A DNA stretch of 64,000 nt. Origin: Isoetes taiwanensis (lineage: Eukaryota > Streptophyta > Lycopodiopsida > Isoetales > Isoetaceae). The stretch covers positions 9,631,563 through 9,695,562 of the forward strand of contig JAJEKV010000014.1 in the NCBI GenBank assembly GCA_021234155.1, written 5' to 3'. The notes under the pieces were generated by a model. That model saw only the letters and a list, made by a program, of their open reading frames with translations. It searched no databases and was not told the DNA's origin. Positions 29,576-40,807 of the stretch are shown here, piece after piece. Within the stretch, counting starts at the first letter, position 1. Every line of letters begins with the position of its first letter. The position numbers and the translations under genes are program-made.

Positions 29576-31466
29576 TTAAGGCCTCGTTCCAATGTGGGAT
29601 TTATGTGACGCCGATAGTGTCTTTGTCTTGACATGTTCAAGGGCATTGGCATCCCAAAGCTTACTGAGGAAGCAAGCGTCAAGATATTGCCTCAAGCTAT
29701 GGCGATCTGCCTCTGTTTGCATATGTATGCACCTGTGCTCCTGCACATTCCATCTAGCCAACCATTGAGCTCTCTTTTCCCTCCAAAGGGCCTTGAGGGC
29801 GCTGCGCCCCATTGCCATGATATAAGCTAGTTTAGGGAGACGAGCATCGTCCATATTGACCACCTTCTGAAAATAGACAAGGTGGCGATCAAGGGCCGCC
29901 CTCTGAAGAGGCAAGAATCATGTCTCCTGCAGTAGAATTTGATATGGGACTGTGGACTTCACCCCTAGTGCTCGTACTAAGAAGGCTTTCTGGACCTGCT
30001 CCAAGTCATTCCAAGTAGCAAGTGATACTATTGGGCCCCATACTTCCACCCCGTATAAAAGGACAGGCTCTACTAAGACCTTGAACAGGTGTGACTGATG
30101 GGCCCAATCATACAACTCCGCTCTATGACTATTGTTTTGCATTGTATACGGTGCCTTCCAGCCTGCCACACTTTCGTGGCCGTATGGATGTGTCCCAGTG
30201 CATAGTAGAAGGAAACTCCACTCCCAAATACTTATATGTGGATGCAACTTCCACATTCTGGCCTTGGTAACTAAAGGAGGGGACCCTCGGCTGACGTGAA
30301 GATGATATGAAAACCACTTTAGTCTTGGCCAAGTTGACGCGCATATCAGTCGCTTGGCAGAATGTGTCCAGGGCATCGAGATGTCGTTGCATGTCTGCTG
30401 GTGTGTAAGCTAGGAGGTCCACATCATCGATATATTAACCGGCTCGACGACCGATAGAGAAGGTGAGCTCCATCGCCCCCATTATCAGCAAGCCAGCTCT
30501 CCAATTGATCAATGTAAAGCCCAAATAATGTTGGGGAGAGAGGGCATCCCTGACGAACCCCGATACTACTATCAAATGGTTGGCTTGTCTGCTGCAACCG
30601 ACCCGAGCATCTTTCATATAGCCTGTACACTGCATTCTGCAAATCTACAGGAACCCCCAGCTGTTGCAGTCTTGCCCATAGTTTTTCCCGAGGCACAGTG
30701 TCAAACGCCTTCGCAAAATCCACAAAGCAACAATATAGATCCTGACGGCGGTTCCTGCTGTCTTCAATCAGAGTTCGCAACGTGAAGATGTGGTCAATGG
30801 TTGAGTGCCGGGTGCGAATCTGCACTGGGGTGAGGGCCCGCACCTTGCCTCTGCCCAGCCCGTCAACTGCTGCTCGAGAATCCCAGCAAGCAGTTTTGCA
30901 AACACCGAACTGACCATGATTGTTCGGTAATTGGCTGGGCAGTGTGGGTCACCTGCCTTATAGATGGGAACAACTCTGCTATTGGTCCACTGCAGCGGGA
31001 AGCCTTCCTGTAATGCCTTGTTGAACAAGGCGGTCAGCACTGGTATTATGGACGGCCCTGCCCACTTAAGCAATTCTGCCTGCATACCATCCAAGTCTGG
31101 GGCTTTCCCATTGGCAAGACGTTGTAAGCCTTGTTCCACGTCCGAATCTGTGATTTCCAGCACTGGGCCTTCTTGCAAGGGTAATGTTGCATGTGCACCT
31201 TGAGGGTCGTATAGCTGTTGCAAGTATTGCCTCCACTGCTCGGGAGTGATATTCCCTGTGGGCTGTACTGGCTTTCTAAGAATCCTTCGCCAGAAGGTCC
31301 TGGGGTGACGTTCCAGGAGGTAAAACATTTCCCTTTGATGCGCTGCAATGTACCTGGCTTTCTTAGCTTTAACAAAGATGCGTAATCTTGTCCGGATCGC
31401 ATGTGCGTAAAAGTGGTTCCGTGACTTGGCGGAGCCAGCATTTGTGTTCCTTGCACTCTGCATCAA
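29576..31466 (-). pseudogene. LINE reverse transcriptase and C-terminal region
   Basis: The frame at 31,466-30,768 has the pre-RT region and blocks 1-2 (LANGKAPDLDGMQAELLKWA, PLQWTNSRVVPIYKAGDPHC). The next (30,843-30,424) has FVDFAKAFDTVPREKLWARL and SSIGVRQGCPLSPTLFGLYI. The block C motif is YIDDVDLLAY (30,390-30,435), in frame with a TAA just before it; both aspartates are present. Downstream: MRVNLAKTKVVFISSSRQP, YKYLGVEF (thumb) and FKVLVEPVLLYGVEVWGP, the usual LINE sequence after the RT. At least three frame changes. Confidence 0.85.
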
Positions 31467-31709
31467 ACCATTGATTACGTGGGAAGGTTGTGTTCCTGGA
31501 GGTCTGTCGCGAGCGGCTTATCCCAAAGCGCCTCTCTGCCGCAGTCCTAAGCGAATCGGTCCCACCGGCTTTGTCATTTGCTCTAGTGTAGGATATTGCA
31601 AAAATTCTGCCAGGTCATCTATAAGCATCTGGGCATAAGCCCCTGCATGTTCATAATCCAATCGCAGCTGAGGCATGTGAGGAGTTGTTGCACCGGGGGT
31701 TCGCACAAC

Positions 31710-32531
31710 CTACCAAGCCAACTTCAAGTAAAGTGGTAAGTGGTCTGAGTCGATCTCTTCATCCCGATTAGTTGTTCCCACCTGAAAGTGCTTGATGACA
31801 TGCATATCCTGCTCAGGCACCAACACATAGTCCACCACACTAGATCTGCCCCCCTGGTTTTCCTGCCTACAAGTGCTCTTGCAGGTGTAAGGCCATTGTG
31901 CCAGTCCATTGCAGATTACCAGGTCAAAGATACTGCAGAGCAAAAGCAACTGTCGACCATAGCGCGTGACCTGATTGTCATCTGATGTCCGTGGCCAAGC
32001 TCCTTCTGCAGGACGCAACTGTAATATATCGTCAGTCAAGGGATCAAATCTCATGGGTTGTTCTACCCCGGTGCGCGCATTGAAGTCTCCAAGGAGTATG
32101 ATACTGCCCAACCTGCTTATCTTTGTTGTATGTCATCATATAGATCGACATAGGGGTCCACCTATCCACATCCGAAAGGGTGTGATAGAAGTTGCTACGC
32201 ATGTGGAAAGTAGCGCCGCCACAAAGAGGGTCTCTCATCGCAGTTTTGCACACGCACCCACAAGTACCGGTTGTGCTTATGCATCCTTGAACAAGGAGAT
32301 TGACTGTGCCAAGGTTGTTCGGTAGTAGCAGGCAACCCCCCCATGCCCCCGCTTTCCTGTGCAATCATTGAAGATTGAGTAGTGCTGGTATCCTGGCAAG
32401 TCGGGTATCCTGTGTCCTGCATGCTTCCATGTTTCCATGAGGAAGATGAGATCCATGTTTGCGGCAACTGAGTTGAGACTATCTCCCTTCTGCCATGGGA
32501 AGCCCCGACAATTCCAGGAGACCATGCACAA
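31710..32531 (-). pseudogene. LINE endonuclease (APE type)
   Basis: Block order is complete across two frames: MCMVSWNCRGFPWQKGDSLN (Asn ligand), LIFLMETWKHAGHRIPDLPG (the catalytic Glu in METW), RGHGGVACYYR, LLGDFNART (catalytic Asp and Asn), SSVVDYVLV, and EEIDSDHLPLYLKL (Asp-His). This endonuclease nicks the target so that reverse transcription can be primed there. A frameshift near 32,150-32,280 separates the halves. Catalytic residues are kept, so decay is recent. Confidence 0.85.
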
Positions 32532-32640
32532 TTCCTATTTGTTGGCAGGGGCAGCAGGTGGGGATTCAGTGGCGACAGCAGAAGGGGGGGTGGCAGAAGT
32601 GGAAGCAGCCTGAGATGTGCGAGCAACAGAAGGTGAGGCA

Positions 32641-32771
32641 ATGCTGAAGATAATGTGAATTATGCATTATATTGCATAAGTAGATGAAGATTATGATAAA
32701 CATAAGTGAACAAGATAATATTATCTTGTAAAGTTGTCAATGCTTGATTGATTAACCAAAAAAACCTTACA
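32641..32771 (+). repeat. Copia left LTR, 3' part
   Basis: 131 bp, ATGCTGAAGATAATG...CCTTACA, matching 37,667-37,797. Together with 28,388-29,047 it gives 791 bp, against 793 bp for the right LTR. Confidence 0.92.
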
Positions 32772-32772
32772 T

Positions 32773-32784
32773 TGGTATCAGAGC
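32773..32784 (+). promoter_or_regulatory. Copia primer-binding site (initiator tRNA-Met)
   Basis: TGGTATCAGAGC directly follows the LTR end with one base between; it is the usual complement of the 3' end of plant initiator tRNA-Met. Confidence 0.9.
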
Positions 32785-32799
32785 AGGTTTAGATCACAT

Positions 32800-34044
32800 T
32801 ATGGCAAGCAGGTTTGGTGCAGGATTGCTAAATGCATTTGAAGTCTTCAAAGGAAACTCTGGAAAGAAAAAGTGAAGCATGTTTTGCAGGTAGAAGATCT
32901 TTGGGATCTTATAGAAGGAAGTAATGGGAACCTGAGAAGCCCAGAAGGCAGTGTGGTTTGAAAGATTGCAGCAGAAGGAAGCTCCTCATCTAATGAGGAA
33001 CAAGCTGATGAAGAACAGACACGAGAAGTAAGTCAAATATCTAGGAGAAGCTTTTAAGATAATTCAAATGTGAGAGAAGCACAAGGAATCATAATGAGCA
33101 AGGTGAGCTCAAGTATAGTGTTAAAATTAAGAGGCATGAGTCCTAGTCAAATGTGGAAGTATATGCTGCTAACTTATGAAGAAAAAACTTCATCTCAGAT
33201 AGATGTTTTGGAAAACGAGCTGAGAAGATTGAAGTTTAATGATAAAGATAACGTTAATGATTTCTTTCAAAATTTTGACAACATTGTGGCAGGCTTAGAA
33301 GGGGCAGGAGTATTTTATTCACAGCAACAGCAAGTGTTAGCAATCTCCAGAGCTGTTGCAGGTTTGGGAAATGTTGCAATGTTTATTAGAACAATAGCTA
33401 AAACAAGAATAGAAGCAGAAAGGATGCTTAAAACTGAACTGGAACAAAACAGAGTTCTAGAAGAAGAGGAAAGCTCACAAAAGGGAAAAAGGGAAGATCG
33501 AAAAATAGGTCCATGTTATAATTGTGACCAATTTGAACATTTGAAAATTAACTGTCCCAGCCTAATGAAGGAAATCAACTGTTATAATTGTGGAGGCAGA
33601 GGTCATTATGCCTCAAATTGCTCAACTCCAAAGGTTAATTCAAGGGGAAGAGGAAAAGGGGGCAGAAGTAATGCAGGCACCAGAGGAAGAGGCAGGGGCA
33701 GGGGAAGGAATTCTTACCATGAAGCAAATGTTGCTGAAGAAATATTGCTCGAAGAAGATACAGGGGAAGAAATTGAAGAGGTATGCTCACATAAGATTTT
33801 CTCTTGCTATAATAATAACATTGTCAGTGATTATTTTATGATCGTAGATAGTGGAGCCGAAAAAACAATTGCATGCAACCCCAAAATCTTAAAGGAGAAA
33901 TTGAAAAATCAAGGAGGATACATCCAAGTTGGAAATGGAGACTTGCAAAAGGTGGAAGATACTGGAATTCTTGAGTTATTCACTTTGGAAGGGGAGATTG
34001 TAAACTTGCAAAATGTACTTTGTGTACCAAGTTTGGTCATTTGA
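32800..34044 (+). pseudogene. Copia gag and protease
   Basis: The gag start MASRFGAGLLNAFEVFKGNS (32,801) loses frame at about 32,870. The long frame from 33,070 has the gag core (MWKYMLLTYEEKTSSQIDVL, NDFFQNFDNIVAGLEGAG), then two CCHC zinc knuckles, CYNCDQFEHLKINC and CYNCGGRGHYASNC, both complete. A Gly/Arg-rich RNA-binding stretch (GRGKGGRSNAGTRGRGRGRG) follows, then the protease with its active site IVDSGAEKT (D-S-G rather than the more common D-S-G-A-S). The protein ends by frameshift at about 34,030. Confidence 0.88.
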
Positions 34045-35100
34045 TATCCATATCTCAACTTGTAGACATGGGTTTCAAGGTTGTATTTGAGCAATTGCAC
34101 TGCAAGATCTATGAAGGAAATAAATTAAAGTTTTTAGGGAGAAGAGTTGGAAATTTGTTTGGCATAAATGCAAAATGTATTGGAAGTGCAAACTTATCCA
34201 CAACACAAAATATTGTAACATGGCATCAAAGGCTTGGATATACAAATATTAAAAATATTGAAGCAATGATCAAGAATGGGTGGATCAAATCTGCAGGCAG
34301 CAGACTGGAAAATTACACTTGCAAAGGTTGTATGCTAGGCAAACACTCGAGACTCCCTTTTTCAAAAGCCAAAGGAAGATCAAATGAAATTTTAGGCTTA
34401 ATCCATACTGACTTATGTGGTCCCATAAATGTGACAGGTTTGACAGGAAAAAGGTATTTCATAACCTTTACAGATGATTTTAGCAGGAAGACCAAGATCT
34501 ATTGCCTGAGAACAAAGGAGATGGCATTTGAATCTTTCAAGGAATATGCAGCTGAGGTGGAGCTTGAAACAGGGAAGAAAATCAAATGTGTAAGGTCTGA
34601 CAGAGGAGGTGAGTATCTTTCATTTAAATTTAAGAAGTATTGTAGAGATAGAGGCATTAAAAGGCAATACACTTGTAGCTACACAACTCAGCAAAATGGT
34701 GTGGCTGAGAGAAAGAACAAATCAATATTAAATGCTACCAGATCTATGATTAAACAAGCAGGCTTGCCCAATTTTCTTTGGGAAGAAGTGGTCAAGACAA
34801 CAGTTATGATACAAAACACTCTGCCATCTGTAAGTCTAAGAGGAAAATGTCCAGAACAAATGTGGTCAAGAAAATTACCAAATTATGAAAAGTTTAAGGT
34901 GTTTGGATGTCTAGGTTACACACATGTGCCTCAGGAGATGAAAAGAAAATTGGATGACAGGTCTGTGATAACTTGAAGGGTTTCAGAATGTACAATCCGT
35001 TAAAGAAAAATATTATAGTAAGTAGGGATGTGAGCTTTGTTGAAAATGTGTTGTACAGGCCTGAAAAAGAAAAGGAGGAGGGAAAACAGAATACAAACAA
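34020..35100 (+). pseudogene. Copia integrase
   Basis: Continues the polyprotein in a new frame. An HHCC zinc domain (WHQRLGYTN, CKGCMLGKH) precedes the catalytic core, where the DDE triad is present: HTDLCGPI, VRSDRGGEYL and NGVAERKNK. The C-terminal part (FKVFGCLGYTHVPQEMKRKL) is typical of Copia. A stop at 34,976 is followed by a frame reading GFRMYNPLKKNIIVSRDVSF, the natural continuation, so one indel explains the break. Confidence 0.9.
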
Positions 35101-35103
35101 TAA

Positions 35104-36990
35104 TGATATACATTGACAAATAGGGAGATTGTTACAGTGGAAAATTCAGACAAAGGATTAGAGTCTGATACAGATTCAGAAGAAGGAGATGCAAATATGA
35201 ATGAACATGAAACAGCCACAAAAGCTCTTGAAACTCCTGAGACAAATGTTGAGCATCAGGAAATAAAAGAAGGCATGAAAACAAAGAGGAGAAAACCAGA
35301 AGGGGAAAGACTTAGAGAAGAGCTAAAAATGGATATAACAAAGTATGGAAGAAGAGCAGATGGAAGAAGCAATAGACTGGAAAATCAATAATTAAACAAT
35401 GATGAGGTCTTAATGATAATGCAAGCAGGAATACCAGAAAATTTTAAGAAAGCAATAAGTGGTATTGAAGGGCATAAATGGAAACAAGCCATGATAGAAG
35501 AAATGGAATCCTTTGAGAGGACTTGCACATATGAGTTGGTAGATTTACCAAAGGAAAAACATTCAATAGGTAACAAATGGGTTTACAGACTTAAAGTGAA
35601 CTCAGATGGCACTCCAAAATATAAGGCAAGATTAGTTGCCCAAGGATATTCTCAAAGGAAAGGAATTGACTATGAAGAAACATACTCTCCAGTGGTCAAG
35701 TTGGTCAGCATCAGAACAATTATTGCAATATCTAATGCTTTAAACTTGGACCTACATCATATGGATGTGTGCAATGCATTCTTAAATGCAGATCTAAAGG
35801 AAGAGGTATACATGAATCAAGCTCAGGGCTTTGAGAAGGGAATTGGAAAGGTATGGAAATTGAAAAAGGTTGTTTATGGCCTAAAACAATCACCCAGGGA
35901 ATGGTATGCTTGCATAAATGAATGCTTGAAGGAACAGGGTTTTACAAAGTTAACAAATGATGGAAATGTATACATTCTTAGGGAGCAGGAGAATTTTTAT
36001 ATTATGGCTATTTATGTTGATGATTGTATATTAGCTGCAAATAATACAAAGTTTTTGGAGGAATGCAAAGAATTAATGAAAGGAAGATACAAGATGACAG
36101 ATCTTGGTGAGCTGTCACAATATCTTGGAGTACAAGTGAAAAGGGATAAATCCAGGAAAACTATATCCTTGTGCCAAAGCAAATACATAGATACTGTGCT
36201 TGAAAAGTTTAACATGCAGGAATGCAACCCAGTCAAGGCACCTATTCTCCCAGGATGCAAGATCTCTAAACAAATGTGTCCTCAAACAGATGAGAAAGCT
36301 GAAGAAATGAAGAAGATTCCATATAGGCAGCTGATTGGAAGCTTACTGTTCATAGCTAACAACACTAGGCCTGATATTGCATATATTGTAAACGTATTGA
36401 GCAGGTACAACAATAATCCTGGATTTGAACACTGGCAGGCCGCAAAGAAGGTACTGAGATATTTAAAAGGGACAAAGGCAACTGGGATAATATATAAGAC
36501 AGATGACTTGGAACTAAAGTGCTATGCAGATGCAGATTGGTGTGGAGATTTGGATGAGGGAAAGTCAACTTTTGGATATGTTCTAATGTTAGGAGGAGCA
36601 CCTATAAGTTGGAGAAGCAAGAAACAAACATCAATAGCACTATCCACAGCTGAATCTGAATATGCTGCAACTACCCTGGCAGCTAAAAAAATTGTCTGGA
36701 CAAGGAGATTACTAGATGAATTGGGAATTAATCAGGAAGGAAGTACCAAGCTATTTTGTGATAATCAAAGTTGTATTGCCATGACTAAAAATCTAGTTCT
36801 TCATTAAAGAACTAAGCATATCGAGATGGAGATGCATTATATCAGAGATATGGTAGAAAAGGGATATATTCAATTGATATACATTAAAAGTGAAAATCAG
36901 TTGGCAGACATGTTAACTAAAGCATTAGGTTGGAAAAGATTTCAGAGTTTAGCTGGAAAATTAAGTTGTCATGATATTATGAAATTATGA
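35104..36990 (+). pseudogene. Copia reverse transcriptase-RNase H
   Basis: After an acidic linker (SDTDSEEGDANMNEHE), the RT begins near 35,460: NKWVYRLKVNSDGTPKYKAR, then YSPVVKLVSIRTIIAIS, MDVCNAFLNADLKEEVYMNQ, and the catalytic IYVDDCILA, both aspartates present. RNase H follows: CYADADWCGD, ALSTAESEYAA, LFCDNQSCIAMT. A TAA at 36,805 cuts the frame, but RTKHIEMEMHYIRDMVEKGY continues in the same frame to 36,987, so this is a single nonsense change. Another stop (TAA) at 35,389 separates the linker from the RT. All catalytic residues are intact. Confidence 0.92.
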
Positions 36991-37004
36991 TCTGAAAAGG
37001 GGAA
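36991..37004 (+). promoter_or_regulatory. Copia polypurine tract
   Basis: TCTGAAAAGGGGAA directly before the right LTR; it primes plus-strand DNA synthesis. Confidence 0.85.
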
Positions 37005-37797
37005 TGTAAGTTGTTGAGGTTCATATCATAATTTCATGCAGACAAAAAGATTGATAGCATAGAAAAGAAAGCTCTCTTGATTATTGTGAATAGCTGTGCT
37101 TACAAGTGAATTATGGAGGCAAACAATAATACTGGGTGGAATATCTGCATTTGAACAAAGAAATGCCATGGTGGCAAGATTGGAAGGAGAAATGATTATT
37201 CACTATGCACTTCGAATCATGAAAATGGGGCAAGGTCAAATACTTAAGTGATCAAGATTAAAACCTTATACAACATATTTGTGATATTAAAAGGTTGAGT
37301 GACCATGGTCGAAATCATACGCAAAAATTTGTAATATTAGAAAGTTGACCTTAGGTTGAAGGTTTTCGGAGGGAACCGTAGTTTAAATACTCGGTCCAAT
37401 GCAAAATGGACAGACCCGGTTCCAGAATCAGAAAGAAGAAATCGGTGAGGCCATCGGTTAGGCAACACCGCCGGACTGATGGCCATATAATCTAAGCTAA
37501 GAAGTATTGAATTTGCACTGGTGGATCGAGACTTCAGAGCATCGAGAAAGGTCTGATCTTTGAAATTCATTTGAACCATTGACATTATTGGTTTAATGGT
37601 TGTGGTAATATATTCTACAGTGTGGCTTGTTGAAATTTGATGGATTACTATAAACTCTATAGAGAAATGCTGAAGATAATGTGAATTATGCATTGTTTTG
37701 CATACGTAGATGAAGATTATGATAAACATAAGCGAACAAGATAATATTATCTTGTAAAGTTGTCAATGCTTGATTGATTAACCAAATAAACCTTACA
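37005..37797 (+). repeat. Copia right LTR
   Basis: 793 bp, TGTAAGTTGTTGAGG to CTTACA, uninterrupted, followed by the AGTAC target copy. It serves as reference for the split left LTR. Confidence 0.94.
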
Positions 37798-37802
37798 AGT
37801 AC

Positions 37803-38110
37803 TACATCCACGATTAGAACTGCCAAAGAACTTCCATTCCAACCTGTGTTGGAGGTGTCGCCTGTGCAACATTATTAGGTGCAACCTGTCTAGAGGGGCA
37901 CTCCACAGGCATGTGAGATCTCAAGTTGACATGAGGGACCACCAACATGTGTTGGAGGTGCTGCTAGCCCTGAAGCAACTTCAGCAGACAAAGAGGGTCC
38001 TGCCTGATCCATATAGCTTCCAACGAAGTGTTGGAAGTGCTAATTGGCCAGAGCACACCACCTGACATGAGGAACCTCCAACATGCGTTGGAGGTGCGAC
38101 ATTCTCAGAA
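37803..38110. repeat. Cluster of short CCAAC-N-GTTGG palindromes
   Basis: CCAACCTGTGTTGGAGGTG (37,839), CCAACATGTGTTGGAGGTGC (37,944), CCAACGAAGTGTTGGAAGTGC (38,020) and CCAACATGCGTTGGAGGTGC (38,068), plus CCAACGTGTGTTGGA at 28,307 across the Copia element. Each is a 5-bp stem hairpin followed by (G/A)GTG(C/T). Spacing is irregular (about 105, 76 and 48 bp). Confidence 0.65.
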
Positions 38111-39320
38111 GAGTTTTCCAAGGGCACATGTTCAACACATCTTCCAGTCTCACAAAATGTATGGGCAGAAGCGCAAATTGTCGAGGCAACTACACGGAAC
38201 AAAAATTGGATCAAGTAACTGAGAAGAGGAGAGAGATGAAGTTCCTGTCTCAATTGAGTTGGCCCTATTCGTGCCGTTAGAAGACATATTGGGTAACACT
38301 AAAGGATTGAGGTGCACCAAAGAAACCAAACTCTCAGGAGTTGAAAGAGCAACCTTCACGAGCCATTTTGTGTGCATCACATACACTTATTTTGGGAGAA
38401 TCTGCAGTATATTCTTTTTCAATTCCACCATGTACTATGGTAGAACTACTAGAAGAACATTTTGGAGGGCTGCGACTGGATCTTGTCATCTCCACCAAAA
38501 GAGGCCCGAAGTTTCAGAGCCGAACAGTCCTTTCCAATAGGCCAAACTTTGAAAAGATTAGACATCACTTGATGGAATCCTCAAAGAGCTTTCCAATAAC
38601 CCCAAATATGCCCAAAACTGCCACCAGATGCAGAAGTTATGACCAAAAGAAAATTGAAGTCAGGTCAAACCTTTGCAGCTGAGACTGTCAGGCAGATTCT
38701 TTCTACCAAAACAGCAAAAACCACCATACAAATCATACACCACGAAAAAATCGTGCGACAAGCTTTTCAACGAGCCCAAGAACATCCAAATTTGACACTG
38801 GAGTCCCGAGCTATGAGCAAAAGAGTGGGGCTGAAACCCTAGGCACCATCATGAGTGCCGATGAACCTTAAGTACGTAATCTGGAGTAATTCCTGGCTGG
38901 GTATCGATGGGGCAGTTATAGGGATGATGATTTGGATGCTTGCTGGGTTAAAAAACAAAATTTTTACACCTATCAGGAAGGGCAGGGGTGGATAGAGCTA
39001 GTCGATGGATGACATTGAATCGCAAATGTTGAACTGGGATCTTGTCTTCCAGATTTAATAAACTTTGGGCATCAATCTTTGAGATACACAGCTGAGATCA
39101 TGAAGCTTTTACAGAAACAAGAATATGGATAGGGCAGCACCGCACTAAGGTGCTCATTCTAATGAATATGATGTGTGTGGGGCATTGTGTGACGCATGAT
39201 ATGGTGTGGTGCATGGTATGTAGACGTCACTAAGGTGCTCAGTCTATTGGATATGATGTATGTAGTGTGGTATATGTGTGTACACGTCATAACAGTCTAG
39301 TGTTCACTTCATACCAATGC
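38111..39320. other. No supported gene
   Basis: Two overlapping plus-strand frames at 38,259-38,682 show no recognised domain. GTGCTCA(T/G)TCTA(A/T)TG recurs at 39,151 and 39,236 within a GT-rich stretch (39,170-39,290) that has a ~100-bp imperfect repeat. The sequence may be non-coding Gypsy leader, since a gag remnant follows. Confidence 0.3.
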
Positions 39321-39329
39321 TATTGTTCA

Positions 39330-40105
39330 AGAGGTTCAAGGACCAACGTCCAAAAATTAAGAGGAAAGCAATCTTACTTGCCTATGATCAAAAAGACAAT
39401 TATCACAACGAATCGCAAACTTTATAGATTCATTCAAAGTTCTGGGATCCTCTATGATCGACAACATATCCGTCACATCCTCGAAGAGCCTTTTCAAAAA
39501 TAGTCTTGAAGGGCGGCATCATACTAGAACGTGTCTATAGCAATTTGACAGAATTCAGAAGCATAAAATAAAGGCAGACGAAACATTGCCTGAGATTGTC
39601 GAGCTTGATAACTGTTGTGTGTTGCCGATCGGTGTCTTCAAAATATGCCTCAAGTTCAGTAGTGAGTGTAGCAAAATTCTGCAATTTAGGAATCCCTCTC
39701 TCTAGCAAGGGGGCAAACCAACTCAAAACTCACCCAGGAAGTAGAGAGCCAACTAGTCTGACCTGTTCCCGATCCGTGGGATACCATGAGGGTGGAGCTG
39801 AAGAATGAGTTGAATCTAATTCAAAACCATTGGAGCTTGGATCGAGTGCTATCAAATTTCTTCGGCAAACTAATCTTAGGCTTTGAAGGCCTCCTCTCGG
39901 AGTTAGAGGCTGATTCAAAAGAGACACTACTCGTTCTTTGAGCTCCTTATTGTCCAGCTTGAACAAGCTGTTGGACTTGTTGTAACAAGAATGGAATATC
40001 CTCCATAGAGCAAAAAGAACACCAAATATGGGCAAAGAAATACTTAAGCTCGGAGCAAGCAAGAATCGATAAGAGATTCTGGTTCAAACTAGATTCTGAT
40101 AAAGA
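39330..40105 (-). pseudogene. Gypsy gag remnant
   Basis: Minus-strand frames read VRLVGSLLPG, then SWFAPLLERGIPKLQNFATL, YFEDTDRQHTTVIKLDNLRQ and (other frame) LFEDVTDMLSIIEDPRTLNE with CDNCLFDHRQ. This is the order of the retrotransposon gag domain in chromoviruses (L-x-G-x-A-L-x-W-F-x-P, F-x-D-x-D-R, then P-x-T-L-x-E-A-I, and C-D-N-R-L). The N-terminal part (DIPFLLQQVQQLVQAG, 39,950-40,060) is coil-like. No zinc knuckle or pol is seen to the left, so only gag survives here. At least three frame breaks. Confidence 0.65.
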
Positions 40106-40807
40106 TATTTTTTTCCATAAAAAACACTGCAAAGAACTACTAGTCGGGAGGAACTATGATCAAAGGCACGTAAACAAATAGCAAATGGTGCTTGCATATG
40201 TCAGTCGATGCTGATCTAAACCAAAACCAAAACCAAAACCTATGGGGGCGTGTTATTTTTTGTTTGTTGGGACATCAAAAGTGCTTTTTTTATTTCATTT
40301 TCCCCTCAAAGGTCCCAAGACTAAGACTTTCTTCTCAAAGTTATGCCAAAAAAGTTAAGACTTTGTTCCCAAAGTTAACCAAGAGATCAATTATGACTTT
40401 TGAACATCTACCTTAACGTAGAGCACATAATAATAAGAGAATATTTAATATTACACGGTAAATTTTAACAGGTATGTTATTTTAATGTTCATCTTATTGC
40501 ACCTTATATTTAAAAATTTAGAGTTGGAGAAGTTTGCTTTCGCCTATGGTGAGTTGTGTCACTATGAAGGGGTATGAAAGAGATGAAGAAATGACAATGC
40601 CTTTTTAGAATGGGATAGCTGAGCTTGAGATTAAAGCTCTGATGTCTTTCTTCGAATTTCCTTTAAACACTTTATGTGTTGTTCAAAATGTCTATCGACT
40701 AGTATTTCTTTTTTCCCAATGGAATTGACTAGCAATTGATGTGAAATAAATGATCAAGTAGTGGTCAAATCTATTTATATTTTGATTTAACGATAATCTC
40801 TAGTAAA
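40106..40807. other. No gene seen
   Basis: AT-rich. A short (CCAAAA)n run lies at 40,218-40,239. I see nothing else. Confidence 0.4.

Larger units (their letters stand above)
29048..32640 (-). mobile_element. LINE inserted in the Copia left LTR
   Basis: On the minus strand, from right to left: APE endonuclease, reverse transcriptase, post-RT region, 3' UTR, and a tail of CATTCT repeats (29,048-29,064). Both edges abut the split LTR (CTATAG|AATGAG on the left, GGCA|ATGCTGAAG on the right); AATG may be part of the target duplication. The 3' UTR resembles the tails at 1,080-1,230 and 47,490-47,625, so these belong to one LINE family. It is younger than the Copia element. Confidence 0.88.
28388..37797 (+). 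mobile_element. Ty1/Copia LTR retrotransposon with a LINE inserted in its left LTR
   Basis: The LTRs (28,388-29,047 plus 32,641-32,771 on the left; 37,005-37,797 on the right) start TGTAAG and end CTTACA. The target duplication is AGTAC at 28,383-28,387 and 37,798-37,802. The primer-binding site is TGGTATCAGAGC and the purine tract TCTGAAAAGGGGAA. Polyprotein order is gag, protease, integrase, RT, RNase H, which defines Copia. Without the 3.6-kb LINE the element is about 5.8 kb. The two LTRs are alike in sequence with scattered differences, so the insertion is moderately recent. Confidence 0.93.
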
